A stretch of 64,000 nt of DNA from Heliopora coerulea (GCA_030142905.1 JASJOG010000624.1:21019-85018), one strand, 5' to 3'; positions 28,286-39,639 are shown, numbered from the stretch's first letter. Numbers and translations: made by a program. The notes: generated from the sequence alone by a model not told the origin.

Positions 28286-30630
28286 TATTTAAAATTACAT
28301 CGCAGCCCAAAAAAGGCTGAATTTCGTAATTATTTACATTTAAAAATTTTTACAATAAAACTTTTATCTATACTATACTACCCGATATGTCTCACAAGCA
28401 ATTTTTTAATGAATAACTTTAATTAGATTTAAAACTATATAACATTAAATTAACTAAATAGTATTTTCAAAAAAACTTAAAAATTTAGCAAGTATACAAA
28501 TTAGAGTATAGGCGGACGTTTCATTAATTGCGCATAGCGAAAATAAAAGAGTTTATTGTTCTATTTGTTTAAACGCGTGGGATGTCAAAATTTCGCTGAT
28601 TTCGTAACTTATAATATGGATTATATCTTTCTGGTAATAATTTATTGAGTTTATGGCTTGGATCTGAAGTTATAGATTGAAAAGGTTTATTATGCAGATG
28701 TTCATGATGGTCCTTCATGGGTTTAACACCTAAACTTTCAAGAGCAGTATAATAATCCAAGTCTGCCATAATAATAGTCATGACCCTTTTCTCCAGACGC
28801 ACAAACTCACTTTTTAAGTATTGCGGTAGGGAATGGTAAAAAGCTGGTATTCCATAATCTACCACCGATCTAATACACAATACATAAAACAACGCTAAAT
28901 CTTGCGCTGGTACTTTAGCCCGCCTTAATTGTACTAAAAAATACAATCTTTTACCAACTTTCTTTATAACTTCATCTATGTGGGCATTCCAGGTCAAGTT
29001 GTTACTAAAAGTCAAACCTAACAGTTTAACGCAATTCACTACTTCCAACTCCTTGCCATTAACAACTACAGGATCAAAAACTGCAGGTATCTTTGCAAAT
29101 GAAATTCTTAATTCTTTACATTTGCTCGGATTTAAGTGGACTGTGTTTTCATGTGATCATTCCATAACACGATCAGCTGTAAACTGGGCGTTGCTGACTT
29201 CCTCCTTGGGAACTATTTCGGACGTTGTCGTATCATCTACATATTTCCAAACATGATGATCACTGATTTCTAGGTCATTGATCATAAGGGTAAACACACC
29301 AAAGTCCCAACTTTTTTCCATGTGGTACCCCAGAAGGGACTGATCCCCACTCCGAATAGCAGCTGTCAGCCATTCTAATTCTTTGAAATCTGTTCGTTAG
29401 AAAGTTGATTATCCAATTGACGACACTTCTAGGTAAATCCAGGTTACATAACTTATCAATTAAGATGTTGTGGTCAATGAGATCAAAAGCTTTACGATAA
29501 TCAAATAATATAGTTCTTACAGTTGCCCCATTACCATCAGTCCCTAGATACCAGTGATGCAACATACTAATTAAAGCTATCGTGGTAGAAGATTTTTGGA
29601 TTACTCCAAACTGGTTCGCATCAATTACTTTTAATATTGCTGGTTAAACATAGTCTTCTACTATGAACTCTTCCGCCAATCTGGAAGAACAAAGTGTGAG
29701 CGAAATAGGTCTTAAGTCTTTCTTCAGATCGTGAACGGACTTCGCTCTCGTACTGGTGATACATCAGCCATCTTCCAAACGATGGGTAAACATTGCTCAT
29801 GATAGGAAGCATTTAGGACGTACATAAAGGAAAGGGCCACCATGTTCGAATATTCCTTTAAAAACCAGTTTGGTATTTCATCAGGTCAAGACGCTTTACC
29901 CTGGTTAAGCTTCATCAAGGCCTTCTCTACCCGACTCTCAGTTATACTTAGGAACTCCGGCAACTCTTCCAAGGGAAGACGTGCTGGTTGAGCTGGTAAA
30001 CGGTACTCTTGAAGCGGTTCCAGAAAAGCTGCATTAATAACATTAGCTTGTCCATGTTGCAAGAGATTCAAAAACTCGTCAACATTCCTTTGACATGTTA
30101 CGTCACTGTTTTTGATTTTCATATTACTAAGATGTTTCACTTCTTTTCACCATCTCTTTGGATTTTCCCCTTTCAGTTGGTGTATATTCAATTTATAATA
30201 ATTTGCTCTGCATTTTTTCCTTTCTCTGTTGACTAAATTGCTATAATACTTAAATTTAGAAGAATTCGTACCGTATTTGTTAAACGTTTTTTGTCTTTTC
30301 AGAATAAGGGATTTTAATTTCTGAGTCATTCATGGAGCATCAGCCGTGCAGATCCGAATCTGTTTTTCTGGCATAAGTAAATCTAGGCCAGTATGCACTA
30401 CTCCATAAAAGTGTTCCACATTTTTTCACAACTATTCAGAGGGTCAAACATCGAAGACCAATCCACGAGGTTCAAATATCTTCCCATTTCATCCTTACGG
30501 CTTCTCCGTCGGTCACGTCTTGTAATCACTTTCTTGGTGTTACTTTTATGTTCTTTAATTTTAAGGGAAGCCACGACAGTGTTATGGTCAGATAAACCAA
30601 ATGGTGGATAAGCTTGCGGCGAATACTAGT
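28286..30630 (-). mobile_element. CR1-type LINE with endonuclease end, RT and tail
   Basis: From 30611 downwards on the minus strand: the end of the AP-type endonuclease with the SDHNTVVASLKIK motif (about 30600), an inter-domain region (30329-29890), RT with ILFDYRKAFDLIDHN (about 29510) and a KYVDDTT box at 29232-29243, then the C-terminal region (29048-28569) and a 3' UTR to 28286. Frame breaks occur near 30330, 30140, 29640 and 29300. The 5' end is lost at the tRNA-like palindrome (30667). Confidence 0.8.
28569..30611 (-). pseudogene. CR1-type LINE ORF2, broken
   Basis: Pieces in order are the endonuclease C-terminus (30611-30360), a basic linker ending GENPKRW (30329-30147), RT entry (30140-29886), RT palm (29565-29275) with SGVPHGKKLGLW in place of the expected PQGTKLGPW, the YVDD box at 29232-29243, and the C-terminal 159-codon frame (29048-28569) with LLGLTFSNNLTWNAHI and SEFVRLEKRVMTII. 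At least four frame breaks. Confidence 0.75.
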
Positions 30631-30666
30631 AGTCATGCGTATTAGTTAACACAAGGTTTAGTGTGG

Positions 30667-31023
30667 CATATGTTAATAATGATATTGATCAATTTATATT
30701 TTAGAAGTGCAAGAGCTAGAAGATATCTTGAGATGATAGATAAACGATCGTCAAGCTCTATCCTCAGAAAAATGATTTCGGACCCCCAGACGGGGATCGA
30801 ACCCTCAACCTTCTGATGACTGGTAAGACGCTCTAAACATTGAGCTACCAAAACTCTGATGGTGAGCCAAGGTGCAAGAATGTTGCGGGTTCGATCCCCG
30901 TCTGGGGCTCAGAAATCGTTTTTCTGAGCATAGAGCTTCACGATCACTCATCTATTATCCAAAGATATCTCCAAGCTCTCACCCTTCTAAAATACAAATT
31001 TGATTAATATCATTATTAACATA
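30667..31023. mobile_element. Large tRNA-like palindromic element
   Basis: The arms are reverse complements from 30667 (ATGTTAATAATGATATTGAT) inwards to about 30805, and from 31023 inwards to about 30885, roughly 140 bp each with few mismatches. Each arm contains a tRNA-like core (GGTTCGATCCCCGTCTGGGG on the plus strand at 30890-30909; its complement at about 30790). It is the same family as the element at 3021-3346. Long perfect arms suggest that it extrudes as a cruciform and is hard to assemble. Confidence 0.75.
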
Positions 31024-31162
31024 TAGTGGCTTCCGCTCAGGTGGCACATAAGTCGAACTTGCACCTTAGCTCACCATCTGTTTAATGGTTAAAGCGTCTC
31101 ACCGGTAATCAGAAAGTTGAGGGTTCGATCCCCGTTTGGGGCTTAGAAATCGTTTTTCTGAG
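31024..31162 (+). repeat. Extra half copy of the tRNA-like element
   Basis: AGTGGCTTCCGCTCAGGTGG begins a further half unit with A-box-like TTTAATGGTTAAAGCGTC and B-box-like GGTTCGATCCCC, ending AAATCGTTTTTCTGAGG. It is cut at 31165 by the LINE tail (TCAA)n. Confidence 0.65.
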
Positions 31163-31164
31163 GA

Positions 31165-32960
31165 TCAATCAATCAATCAACTTTTATTAAAGAGGGTAAC
31201 GACATAACAGCATTAACTGATAAACTAGCTGTCCTCGATTACATAAATCAAAATAAATAAATAAGAAATATAAGAACTATAAGTTGACACTATAAAACTG
31301 TAAAATGATCAATATCCTTTAAAATATCAACATAAAAATTTATCAGAGCTTTCTTAAAATTATTCACACTTTTGATCACCTTCAGTTTGTTTGGCAAGGC
31401 GTTCCATAGCCTTGCCATTCTGACTGAAAAGGACCGGCCTCCTTCAGTTTCTCTTTTAAAGCGCGGACAAACCAAGTTTATTGAACCATATCGACTATTT
31501 CGATCATGGATGTCAGAATTTTCTCTTAAGATGTCCTCTGTATATACTGGGCAGTCGCAGAACAGACGTTTGTGAACCAGAACACACACGTTCACTTTTA
31601 CTTCACGAGAAAAAAGATAGCTTCTCCAATTTCTTAAATAGCTCAACACTATTCGCCCTTGCATCCGCATCTAGAATAACCATTGCAGCTAGCTTTTGAA
31701 GTCGCAAGACCCTTTGTAAGTTCTCAATTTAACACGATGACCCCATGGTTACGCCATACATCATAGGCTCTTTGATCATAGCGTTATAATAAATAATAAG
31801 CTGCTCAACGGGAAGAAAACTCTTGATTTTTGCAAAACAGTGATGCGTTGAGAAAGCTTCTTACAGAGAGAATCGACATGCTCGTCAAAGGACATTCCTC
31901 CGTCTAACTTTACACCCAACAAGAAGTCATTAATGAATATGAAGGACAATACGGGTCCCAAAATGCTACCCTTTGAAACCCCAAGATTTCCTCTTTCAGC
32001 CCTAGAATGACATCCATTTATGTTTACATATTGTCTACGACCACGTAGGTAGCTTGTAAATAATGGAAGATAGTCCTCACCAATTCCAAGAGCCTTGAGC
32101 TTAGATATCAACAAGTGATGATCTACAAGGTCAAACGCTTTCTTATAATCCACGAAAACTATCCCAGTTACTCTGTCTTTATCGAGATCAAGTAAAAACT
32201 GATCTACAAATCTTATTAAGGCTGTCTCAGTTCAATGCAATTTTCTAAACCCAGACTGGAGTCTATAGAGAAGTTTATTTTTACTGAGAAATGCACATGC
32301 AGCTCGACAGATGTGTTTCTCCAACTGTTTTGACAGAATAGGTGAAACTGATATCGGTTGGTAGCTGTTCTAGTCATCTCTGCTTCCATTCCCTTTATAA
32401 ACCTGTATAACCTTCGCTGTTTTCCAGACAATCGGGAACTGTTTCGTATACAAACAAAAATTTAACACCCTAGTAAGAGAAGGCGCTATATCAGGTGCAG
32501 CAACTTTAAGGATCTTCACACTAACGCCTTCATCACCAGTTGTCTTATGTGATGGGATAGACAATAACAATTCCAATACATCCTTTTGAACAACAAGGAC
32601 ATCTCAGAGTTACTATCTGGTATAAAACTAATATCAGACGGACTTTGGTACCTACCAAACAATGCAAGGATTTTCTAAGGCTGGTCAATAAAGTAACAGT
32701 TGAAAATCTCAGCAATAGTTTTATTTTCCGTTATTACTACGTCGTTCTCAACTATTTGCAATATTCCATTTTTCGTTTCACTGCCATCCTTAGACAAACA
32801 CTTGATCAAGTTCCAAAGTTTACTTGAATTATTCTTGTGTTCAGAAGCCTTTTCTTTAAAATAGTCTTGCTTAGTTTTCTTAATCAATTTATTCACGCTA
32901 TTTTTGACGATTGCTCGTCTATCATCTGAAGTAATCAACTGTCTTTCCATTCTCTTTCAG
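31165..32960 (-). mobile_element. CR1/L2-type LINE, catalytic segment deleted
   Basis: Minus strand from 32950: a pre-RT basic segment (KKTKQDYFKEKASEHKN), the RT entry block SHKTTGDEGVSVKILK (32576-32370), then MDYKKAFDLVDHH (32153). The SKGSILGPVLSFIFINDF block is followed directly by GVKLDGGMSFDEHVDSL. The stretch that should hold YADD is missing. The C-terminal part (31670-31290) has the ETEGGRSFSVRMARLWNALP signature. The 3' end at 31165 carries a (TTGA)n tail. Confidence 0.8.
31290..32153 (-). pseudogene. LINE reverse transcriptase lacking its YxDD box
   Basis: In the 125-codon frame 32153-31776 the motif B region (ILGPVLSFIFINDF) runs straight into the post-catalytic MSFDEHVDSLCKKLSQRI region, an in-frame deletion of roughly 70-80 residues compared with relatives. 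The 126-codon frame 31670-31290 gives the C-terminal domain. The copy is catalytically dead whatever its other breaks. Confidence 0.75.
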
Positions 32961-33675
32961 TGTTAAATATTTGCATGAAAAAGAAAACGTCGTAAGGTAT
33001 TCTTGTGCCGGTATTCAGCTGACGTAATAAGGGGAACCGACCATTCTGTATCAACGTTATGAATATTGTACATCACAGTTATTCAGGTGTAAACCTTCAA
33101 GCTTTCACTTCTATGTCACTGTACAACATTCTTAACGTCGAAAGGGATGTCACTGTGTTGAGACAATTTCGTGTCGGAAATCTTAGACTGAAAAAATTAC
33201 CTGTAGTTCTCACTCATTTGCTTTAAAAGCAGTTCAGAAATTTTCATGTCAAGACTTGTCAGTGCACTCGAAAAGTGTACTGACTGTTGTGGAAGTCACT
33301 GTTGCATTATAATATTGATATATAAGATATCAAGGACCGAAGTACGTTAATTCACTTACCGATTAAATTATCAACTCTGTTTCGTTGAAATTTTTTACGG
33401 CTAAACTAAAGGTATTATTAAACAAACGAGTATTTTTGTACGTCATCATTTAGGTTTATGTGTCATTTGACCATTCTATAGAAGGCCAAAACGCCATTAT
33501 GCAGGCATCTTGATGTGGGTGGGTGGTTGGCTGGCTGGGTTTGTGGCAATTACGTGATAGCCCAATAAGTTACGTGTATGAGTGAAGAATTTACGGAACG
33601 TGAAGGACAGGTCGCCAATATCGAGTGGAGCGCGTGGTCCTACGTTTGACGTCCGAGAGAGAACGTTTTGTGTTA
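32961..33675. other. Non-coding stretch
   Basis: No recognisable frame or repeat. It ends at the TTA target site of the MITE at 33676. Confidence 0.4.
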
Positions 33676-34386
33676 GGCCTAGTTCAGACGTAGAAGTTCT
33701 GTCGCTTTTAATTCGTCACATTTAATACTACGAAAACTCGACGGAGGTGACAAGTTTCAGTTCAGAAGTAGAATTTAATGTGTCGCATTTAATTCGAATC
33801 TTGAAATGTGACACCAAACAGCGCGGTTGTTGATTATTTCACCAAGCGGAAATAGGTCATTCAGACCAAAGTTTTCAAAATAAGAAGAGAAACGCGGCTT
33901 AGATGACTCCAAATATTGCGCTATTAAGACATTTGAGGAGTCATTTAATTCGTCATCATCGTCTGCTTTAACAGATATTGCCCGGGTCTAATACTTCAGT
34001 CCCTGTAACAGGTGACTTTTTTTTATTAGCGTCCCATTCACGCGTATCGTCAGTTTTCTCAACCACAGAGCAGTCTGGACAGCTCTTCACTGGCACAGCA
34101 CAAAGAAAACACTCTTGTTTTTTTCTCGTTTCCACTACTTGGACAAGTGTTCTGCTCCTATGCCATGTTGAAAATGATACTCGTGGGGTCCACGAAGCTT
34201 CAAACGTTGTATCATTGGATAAGAAAACTAATTTTACTAATTTATGCATTTTATCCGACTGTATTTTATCCGACGTCTGAATCAACATCGAATATCCGTC
34301 AAATAAAGTCAGTTCAGAAATCGCATTTCCATCGAACAGAATTGGTCGCATTAAATGCGACTGAACTTCAACTTACGGACTAAGCC
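33676..34386. mobile_element. PIF/Harbinger-like MITE, 711 bp
   Basis: The left end GGCCTAGTTCAGACGTAGAA and the right end, whose reverse complement begins GGCTTAGTCCGTAAGTTGAA, are imperfect inverted repeats that continue through GTCGCNTTTAAT. TTA stands at both borders (33673-33675 and 34387-34389), a 3-bp duplication fitting the TWA preference of PIF/Harbinger. Inside, the minus strand has a 127-codon frame of unknown kind. The assignment rests on end structure only. Confidence 0.55.
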
Positions 34387-34640
34387 TTAGATCACTGCGA
34401 ATATTGCGCTGTTAAAATGTTTGTGGAGTCGGTTTATTCTTCATCTTCATCTGATTTAAAGATCTTGCCCGAGTCTAATCTTTCAGTCCCTGCAACACGC
34501 GACTCTTTTATGAGCCTCGCAGGCATAGGTATTGTCAGCTTTCTCTGCAACGAGCAGTCTGGACCGATCTACATTGATATAGCACTTAGAAAACACTCGT
34601 GTTTTTTCCCGTTTCCATAACTTGTACAAGTGTCAGATTC
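33895..34640 (-). repeat. Diverged duplicate segments of about 250 bp
   Basis: About 33895-34160 and 34383-34640 are clearly related by eye: CTTAGAT(G/C)ACT, AATATTGCGCT, TTCAGTCCCTG(T/C)AACA, GAGCAGTCTGGAC and AAAACACTCGTGTTTTTT-like blocks occur in the same order. One copy is inside the MITE at 33676, the other starts at its right end. The minus strand of copy 1 is open for 127 codons (34351-33968) with a CFLCAVPVKSCPDC cysteine cluster; copy 2 is broken. The protein was not recognised. Confidence 0.55.
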
Positions 34641-35359
34641 TCGTTACGTGTGTATATCAACGGAGCCATTGCGTTTACGCTGATCACACTTAAAATACGT
34701 CATTTCCGCGAAAGGCCACTGGCATTTAATTACTTAAACCGTTACCATACCAAAAGAATTATTTTTATTCAGTTCAATGTGATCCATTTTGGAACCTGTA
34801 TTTCTTAATACTATTTATGTCATCAACAACTAAGTAAGTGGACACATGCACACACTGTGTGCCTATTTTTTATATTTGTAATTTCATTTAATTCCATTGG
34901 GGAAAGTCTAAATCTGTTTTATAAGCCTTATGTGGTTTCTTTTATACTTCCTCACCACATGTCTGTATAAATATTGATATTTATTGTCTTTTGTAACATT
35001 TTGTGGTAAGCTTAATAAACTCAAACTTAAACTCAAACTCAACTTGTTATGTTACTGGTAGGGATACGGCATTGGCAGGTTATAAACTGACATGTCTAAT
35101 AAAAAAACTGTGTTTACGTGAACTTTCATTTTTAACCGTTCCTTCAATGAATTCGTCGACTACCTCTGAATAAGATGACAAAAGATAATCTAAGAAAGAC
35201 TTCTCAAACATTTATAATTAGACTCAATAACTGTGTTTTCTAGTTTGTGTGCTAAAGTTACTAATCTACTTACTCCTCAACAAAAGCAAATTTCAAAATC
35301 TCCTTAATAAAAATATTCAATTTGCCCATAGTCAGTTACTCGCGTTTCACTCACAAGCT
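34641..35359. other. Non-coding stretch, possible LINE tail at 34855-35040
   Basis: A plus-strand segment ending AATAAACTCAAACTTAAACTCAAACTC looks like a 3' end with a degenerate (AAACTC)n tail. No coding part is attached. The rest is unremarkable. Confidence 0.35.
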
Positions 35360-35731
35360 CTAAATAAATTTTATAACCAATAAATTGAAATGAAATATAC
35401 GAAACAGAAATTCATGGACCGAACGAATAAGTCCGCTGAAACCCGAAGAGAAGCGAACCGTGCGAAGCTGCACAGTGCGCAACGGCTGTCTCAGAGAAAG
35501 CTTGGTGGAAATTTCAGTAAGAGAAATAACCAAAACAAACCAAACGCTTCGAGCTAAGTGCGTCCGTAAATCGACAAGAACTTCATTTATATCGCCAATT
35601 CGATGTTTACCTCGCTCGAGGTTGATTTGGGGTCCGTATATTTCAAAGAATAGATCACCTTCGTGCAGCTCTGTAGTTACGTCCTTAATTCTATTTAATT
35701 GCCACGACTTCAAGCAAATTCTCTGTAAACA
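35360..35731 (-). CDS. Unassigned minus-strand open frame with acceptor
   Basis: An acceptor-like CTCGCTGTTTACAG ends just above 35731 and the frame AGA ATT TGC is open for about 123 codons to 35360 (TELHEGDLFFEIYG, INEVLVDLRTHLARSVWFVL). Composition is protein-like in the first half and Arg/Ser-rich in the second. No family recognised. It could equally be a 5' UTR read by chance; there is a plus-strand frame of similar length over the same span. Confidence 0.2.
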   Translation of the reverse strand, partial: CLQRICLKSWQLNRIKDVTTELHEGDLFFEIYGPQINLERGKHRIGDINEVLVDLRTHLARSVWFVLVISLTEISTKLSLRQPLRTVQLRTVRFSSGFSGLIRSVHEFLFRIFHFNLLVIKFI

Positions 35732-35888
35732 GCGAGGGTTAGATGTAGAGAAGTGACACCCTTATTCATTAACAATCTTTATTCAGAACACCTGATTATC
35801 TCGAAGCAAAACCGGAGTGGCAAAAACTTTCATATTTCTCATCCATGGAACACCCAGTTGCAACTCAGATTCAGTTTTCAGAACTTTA

Positions 35889-36399
35889 CCGTAAAATCCC
35901 GGTTATAAGTCCTGGGCTTATACAATTTCGAAAGGGGTTTTGGGTGGGCTTATATCCGGCGAGGCTTTTTTTCGGGGGGGCTTATAAGCAGAATAAAAAA
36001 ACATTTCGAAACGAGCTGATAACGTAATGGCAAGAACAGATGCTCTGCATGTCGTCGTTTAAACTGTTGTACACTGAAAACTACGATCAAGCATTGAATG
36101 GTTTCTTTAACGGTATCTGACGAGATCATAAAAAATCATTGTTCCTTATTCTACTTGTACTGTGAAAATAATTTTATAAAGACAACTATGATTAAGGCAA
36201 CAATGCAACGAGGCAAAGAAGAGCTTGGGGTTTCTCAGCGGAGGTACTTATAAAGGAATACCTTTTCTTTTGGATATTTACATATACATTGGCCTATAAG
36301 CGGGGTCTTGTAACAGGGATAAATTTTTTGTTTACAAATAGATGGGCTTATAATCGGGTGGGTTAATAACCGCAGGGGCTTATGACCGGAATTTTACGG
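35889..36399. mobile_element. TA-target MITE, 511 bp
   Basis: The ends CCGTAAAATCCCGGTTATAA and its near-complement at the right form inverted repeats that extend irregularly for 60 bp or more (GGGCTTATA repeats on both sides). TA stands at 35887-35888 and 36400-36401. This fits a non-autonomous Tc1/mariner-like element. No coding content. Confidence 0.8.
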
Positions 36400-36403
36400 T
36401 ATG

Positions 36404-39005
36404 CAGGGCACGGCAGTGCGAGTAAATCACTCGCAAATACGACTAAAATTTTCCCGTGGCGAGTAACTGGCACAAAACACTTGCCAATTGGCGAGTGTTG
36501 TCCATATAATCTTGATCTTACTTGACAGCTTTGACGTCAACTCATTTCTATCAATGAAATATGACATTATCCGCTCGATAAAATTTGCGTTTACAAAATT
36601 TTCTTCAAATTTTCAAATTGAAGCACAATGTTTTTCAACTTCACGGAACGATCCTGTGTTTTTATGAGCCCACAAAGTAACAAATCAGTGGTTTCGTAGA
36701 CAGAGGTTAAGACTACTTTGTGTATGATTGTGTATGCTAATGGCGTCGGCTGGAGTAATAACCAAGTTTTACATTAGAACAGACATTTTACAATACAAAG
36801 AAGACAATGAAGAGCAATTAATTGCAAAAAAGCGTAAGAAAAATTCCACGACGGAAACATAAACGCATGGTTTTCTTCAGTCATGGTAAGTGGAGTTCGA
36901 ATGGCTTCGCTACAATAGTGAGGCGAACGTTATGTATTGTGACTTCTGCCGACGTGTAGGTCGTCAGTTGGCCGGAAACACAGAATATGTTAATGACTCA
37001 ACAAAATTCAAGAAGGAAAATATTGGAGCCCATGGAAAAAGTCAGAAGCATGCGAAGTGCCGCGACTGGGCTCTGTCGAAGACAAAACACGTTCAAGATT
37101 CTGAAATTGGAAAACAGTTTGTTTACGATAGAAAAGAAGGATCAAGAGAAAGCCACCGAGAAATTAAAGATGAAATTCAACACAGAGTATTGCATTAGAA
37201 AAGAAGAGTTACCATATACAAAGGTCAGACCTAAAATTGATTTTGCAAAGAAAGAGTAGCCTGTCGATAACACCGGCTTACGCGAATGATAGAAGATGTG
37301 CAGAAATGATGTCAACAGTGACAAGTACAATTAGACCCAGTAATTCCAATGCTCTGCAGAATTCAAATTATATTTCTTTGATGATTGATTTGGCGACAGA
37401 TAAATCTGTTTCAGAGAATGAAGTAATTCATGCACGTATCGTTGAAACTGGAGAGCCAACAAACAAAATGCTAGACTTGGAGGTTTTGGAACACTCACAC
37501 ACAGATGGAATTGTATCCGGAATCAAGAGTTCATTTTCAGAGGTGGGGATGGAAGAGGATGAGTGGAAAAGAAAGACAGTTGGATTTTGTGCTGAAGGAG
37601 CAACAGTGAATGTGGGACAGAGAAATGGAATAGTTGCAAAACTTCGAGCAGATATTCCATACTTGATTGATTTCCACTGTACGGCACACAGACTTGAACT
37701 GGCCTTGCTGGAACTACAGGAAGTCTGCCCCATGGTTAAAGATGTATCTGGCTGTCTCCATCTTGTATGGGAGACATATCATTACAGCTCCAAAAGCAAG
37801 CGGGAGGTACATACTATTGGAGCAGAGCTGGATGCCACAATTTACAACCCAACGCCAGTTAAAGGAACCAGATGTGTTCCCCATATTGACGGAGCACTAC
37901 ATGTCTTCCTTCAAGGGAAGAAAGGTAGAGATCTAGCCACAGGTCATGGCCAATATGCAGCAGTTTGTATCCATGTCGAAAGAATTGCTACAAGCAGCAA
38001 GAATACTGATGTTAAAAACAGGGCTGCCAAGCTACACAAGCTTATGATCACCAAGAACTTTGTTGAGTTTACCCATTTCATGATCGATGTTTTTGGAGAA
38101 GTTGCATCACTGAGCTTGAAACTTCAGACAAAGGCACTAATCCTTCCTACTGCCATTTCATCCATTGACACATGCATTAATACTATTAAGAGCATGAAAG
38201 AGAGACCTATTGCCAGTGGGGCTTTGAAGCAGTTTCAACTTCTTGTTGAGGAGCAGAATGACACAACTCTTATGTTCCAGGGTATTGAGCAGAAGGGTGG
38301 CTCTGCAGCTGGACGATTTAGCAGCAATGTTACACTCAAACAGGCAATTGTAAAAACCATTGATGTGATAGTCAAGGAACTAAGAGCCAGATTTGATAAC
38401 CTTCTTGGCAAAAATGAAGATGAACAGGCAAAACAAACAGTGAGTTGCTTCAATATCTTTCATCCTGACACATGGCCTCGTTCTTCCAGAGAGGTACTAG
38501 AGTTTGCGATCCAAGAAGTTGACACGTTATGCCAATGGCTTCAGGCTCCTCTAGAGGCTGCTGGATGTAACACTAAAGCTGCTCTAGCTGAATGGAGACA
38601 GTTGAAAGTCCTTGTATCTAACTCCTTTCACGATAAGAACTATGCAGAGCTATGGCAGATCATGTTGACTAAAGAGCCCTACAAGTCAGACTTTGCTAAT
38701 GTACTGCACCTGGTAGAACTTATGCTGGTGTTGCCAATAAGCTCTGCAGAGTGTGAACGAGCCTTTTCAGCTCAAAAGAGAATCAAATCCGATACAAGAA
38801 GCAGCTTATCAGTGGAGAGACTATCCGACCATCAGGTCGGATACTCATCAGTGCAAAAGGACCTGAACTTGAAGACTTCATTCCTGATGAGATTGTTTCC
38901 AGGTGGTTGTCCAGCCAGAAGAGAAAATATTCAGGAGGTCAAGACCAAAGATAATGGTCTGAGGATATTGGGACTGTATAGTCATGTGCTTTATCTCCAA
39001 CAATG
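36404..39005 (+). mobile_element. Autonomous-type hAT element, right end lost
   Basis: A possible left tip CAGGGCACGGCAGTGCGAGT lies at 36404, two bases beyond the target-site TA (36400-36401) of the MITE that ends at 36399. It is followed by GAGTAAATCACTCGCAAATA and inverted GCGAGTG blocks typical of hAT subterminal regions. The transposase runs 36890-38935. Beyond about 39005 the sequence is RLE LINE, so the right terminal repeat is missing and no target duplication can be checked. Confidence 0.7.
36890..38935 (+). pseudogene. hAT transposase (ZNF862/KIAA1586-like type), broken
   Basis: The N-terminal zinc finger (MYCDFCRR ... HGKSQKHAKC) is at 36935-37070. The 589-codon frame from 37237 holds the RNase H-like body (YISLMIDLATDKSVSENEV, then GFCAEGATVNVGQ and FHCTAHRLELAL) and the C-terminal dimerisation block LMLVLPISSAECERAFSAQK near 38725-38785. 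Lesions are a TAA at 36887 just before the finger, frame changes near 37100 and 37240, and an indel near 38826-38836. Past that indel the true C-terminus (PELEDFIPDEIVSRWLSSQ) is in another frame ending at TAA near 38952. About 690 residues would be expected from this type. Confidence 0.8.
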
Positions 39006-39480
39006 AGTTGCTCGAAGGTCGTAAAAAGATACCGTAAAAGATGAGATTACGCCCAAAACTGGAGGAATAGGAAAAGAATAGAAGGGCTGCAACTCACAGC
39101 ATTTCTGACGAAGGGACAAAGAACCTCAGTAGCGAAGGAAAGAAGGCAGGAAGAATGACGTAATCACTGGAGAGAAAAGCAGTTGCATGATAAATTCCTT
39201 AGAGATGCCGAAGGTACAAGAAATATTAAGTCATGACGATGGATAAACGAAGGATTTCTGAAGAAGAAAGCTGAGGGTTTGATATTTGCTGCGCAAGATC
39301 AGGCCCTGAGAACCAACTGGATCCAGAAAAACATGGATGGTCAAGAGATATGTAAAAAGTGTAGACTTCGCAGAGACAGGGATGAATCTATAGCCCACCT
39401 GATACTTGACTCCGAAAAACTTGCTCAAAAAAGGAACTCTAAGAACCTCACGGTATTGAAGCAAGAATTGTGCACCTAGG
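39006..39480 (+). pseudogene. RLE LINE fragment, thumb and finger region
   Basis: Positions 39279-39479 encode AAQDQALRTNWIQKNMDGQE and a Cys-finger (CKKCRLRRDRDESIAHLIL) that match 44530-44670 of the LINE at 41861 (AVQDQALRTN, CRMCRVKDETVGHFLCEC). The final Cys of the finger reads Ser here. A short leftover of the first RLE family, joined to the hAT element on its left. Confidence 0.7.
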
Positions 39481-39639
39481 TTTGTGTCAGACATCCAGGT
39501 TGATAAAAGGATGTCATGTGGTACAACCACAAGCTGAAAAGTGCAATAGAAAATGAGAGGATGAAGATTCTGTAAATGAGAAAGCAGATGGGTAGGACAA
39601 GGATTGAAGAGCCAGAAAGAAGTATACCAGGAAACAAAA

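Noticed and set aside
27930..28310. Leu-Ile-Tyr repeat protein on the minus strand
   Set aside because: It is the translation of a GATTA/GATA microsatellite.
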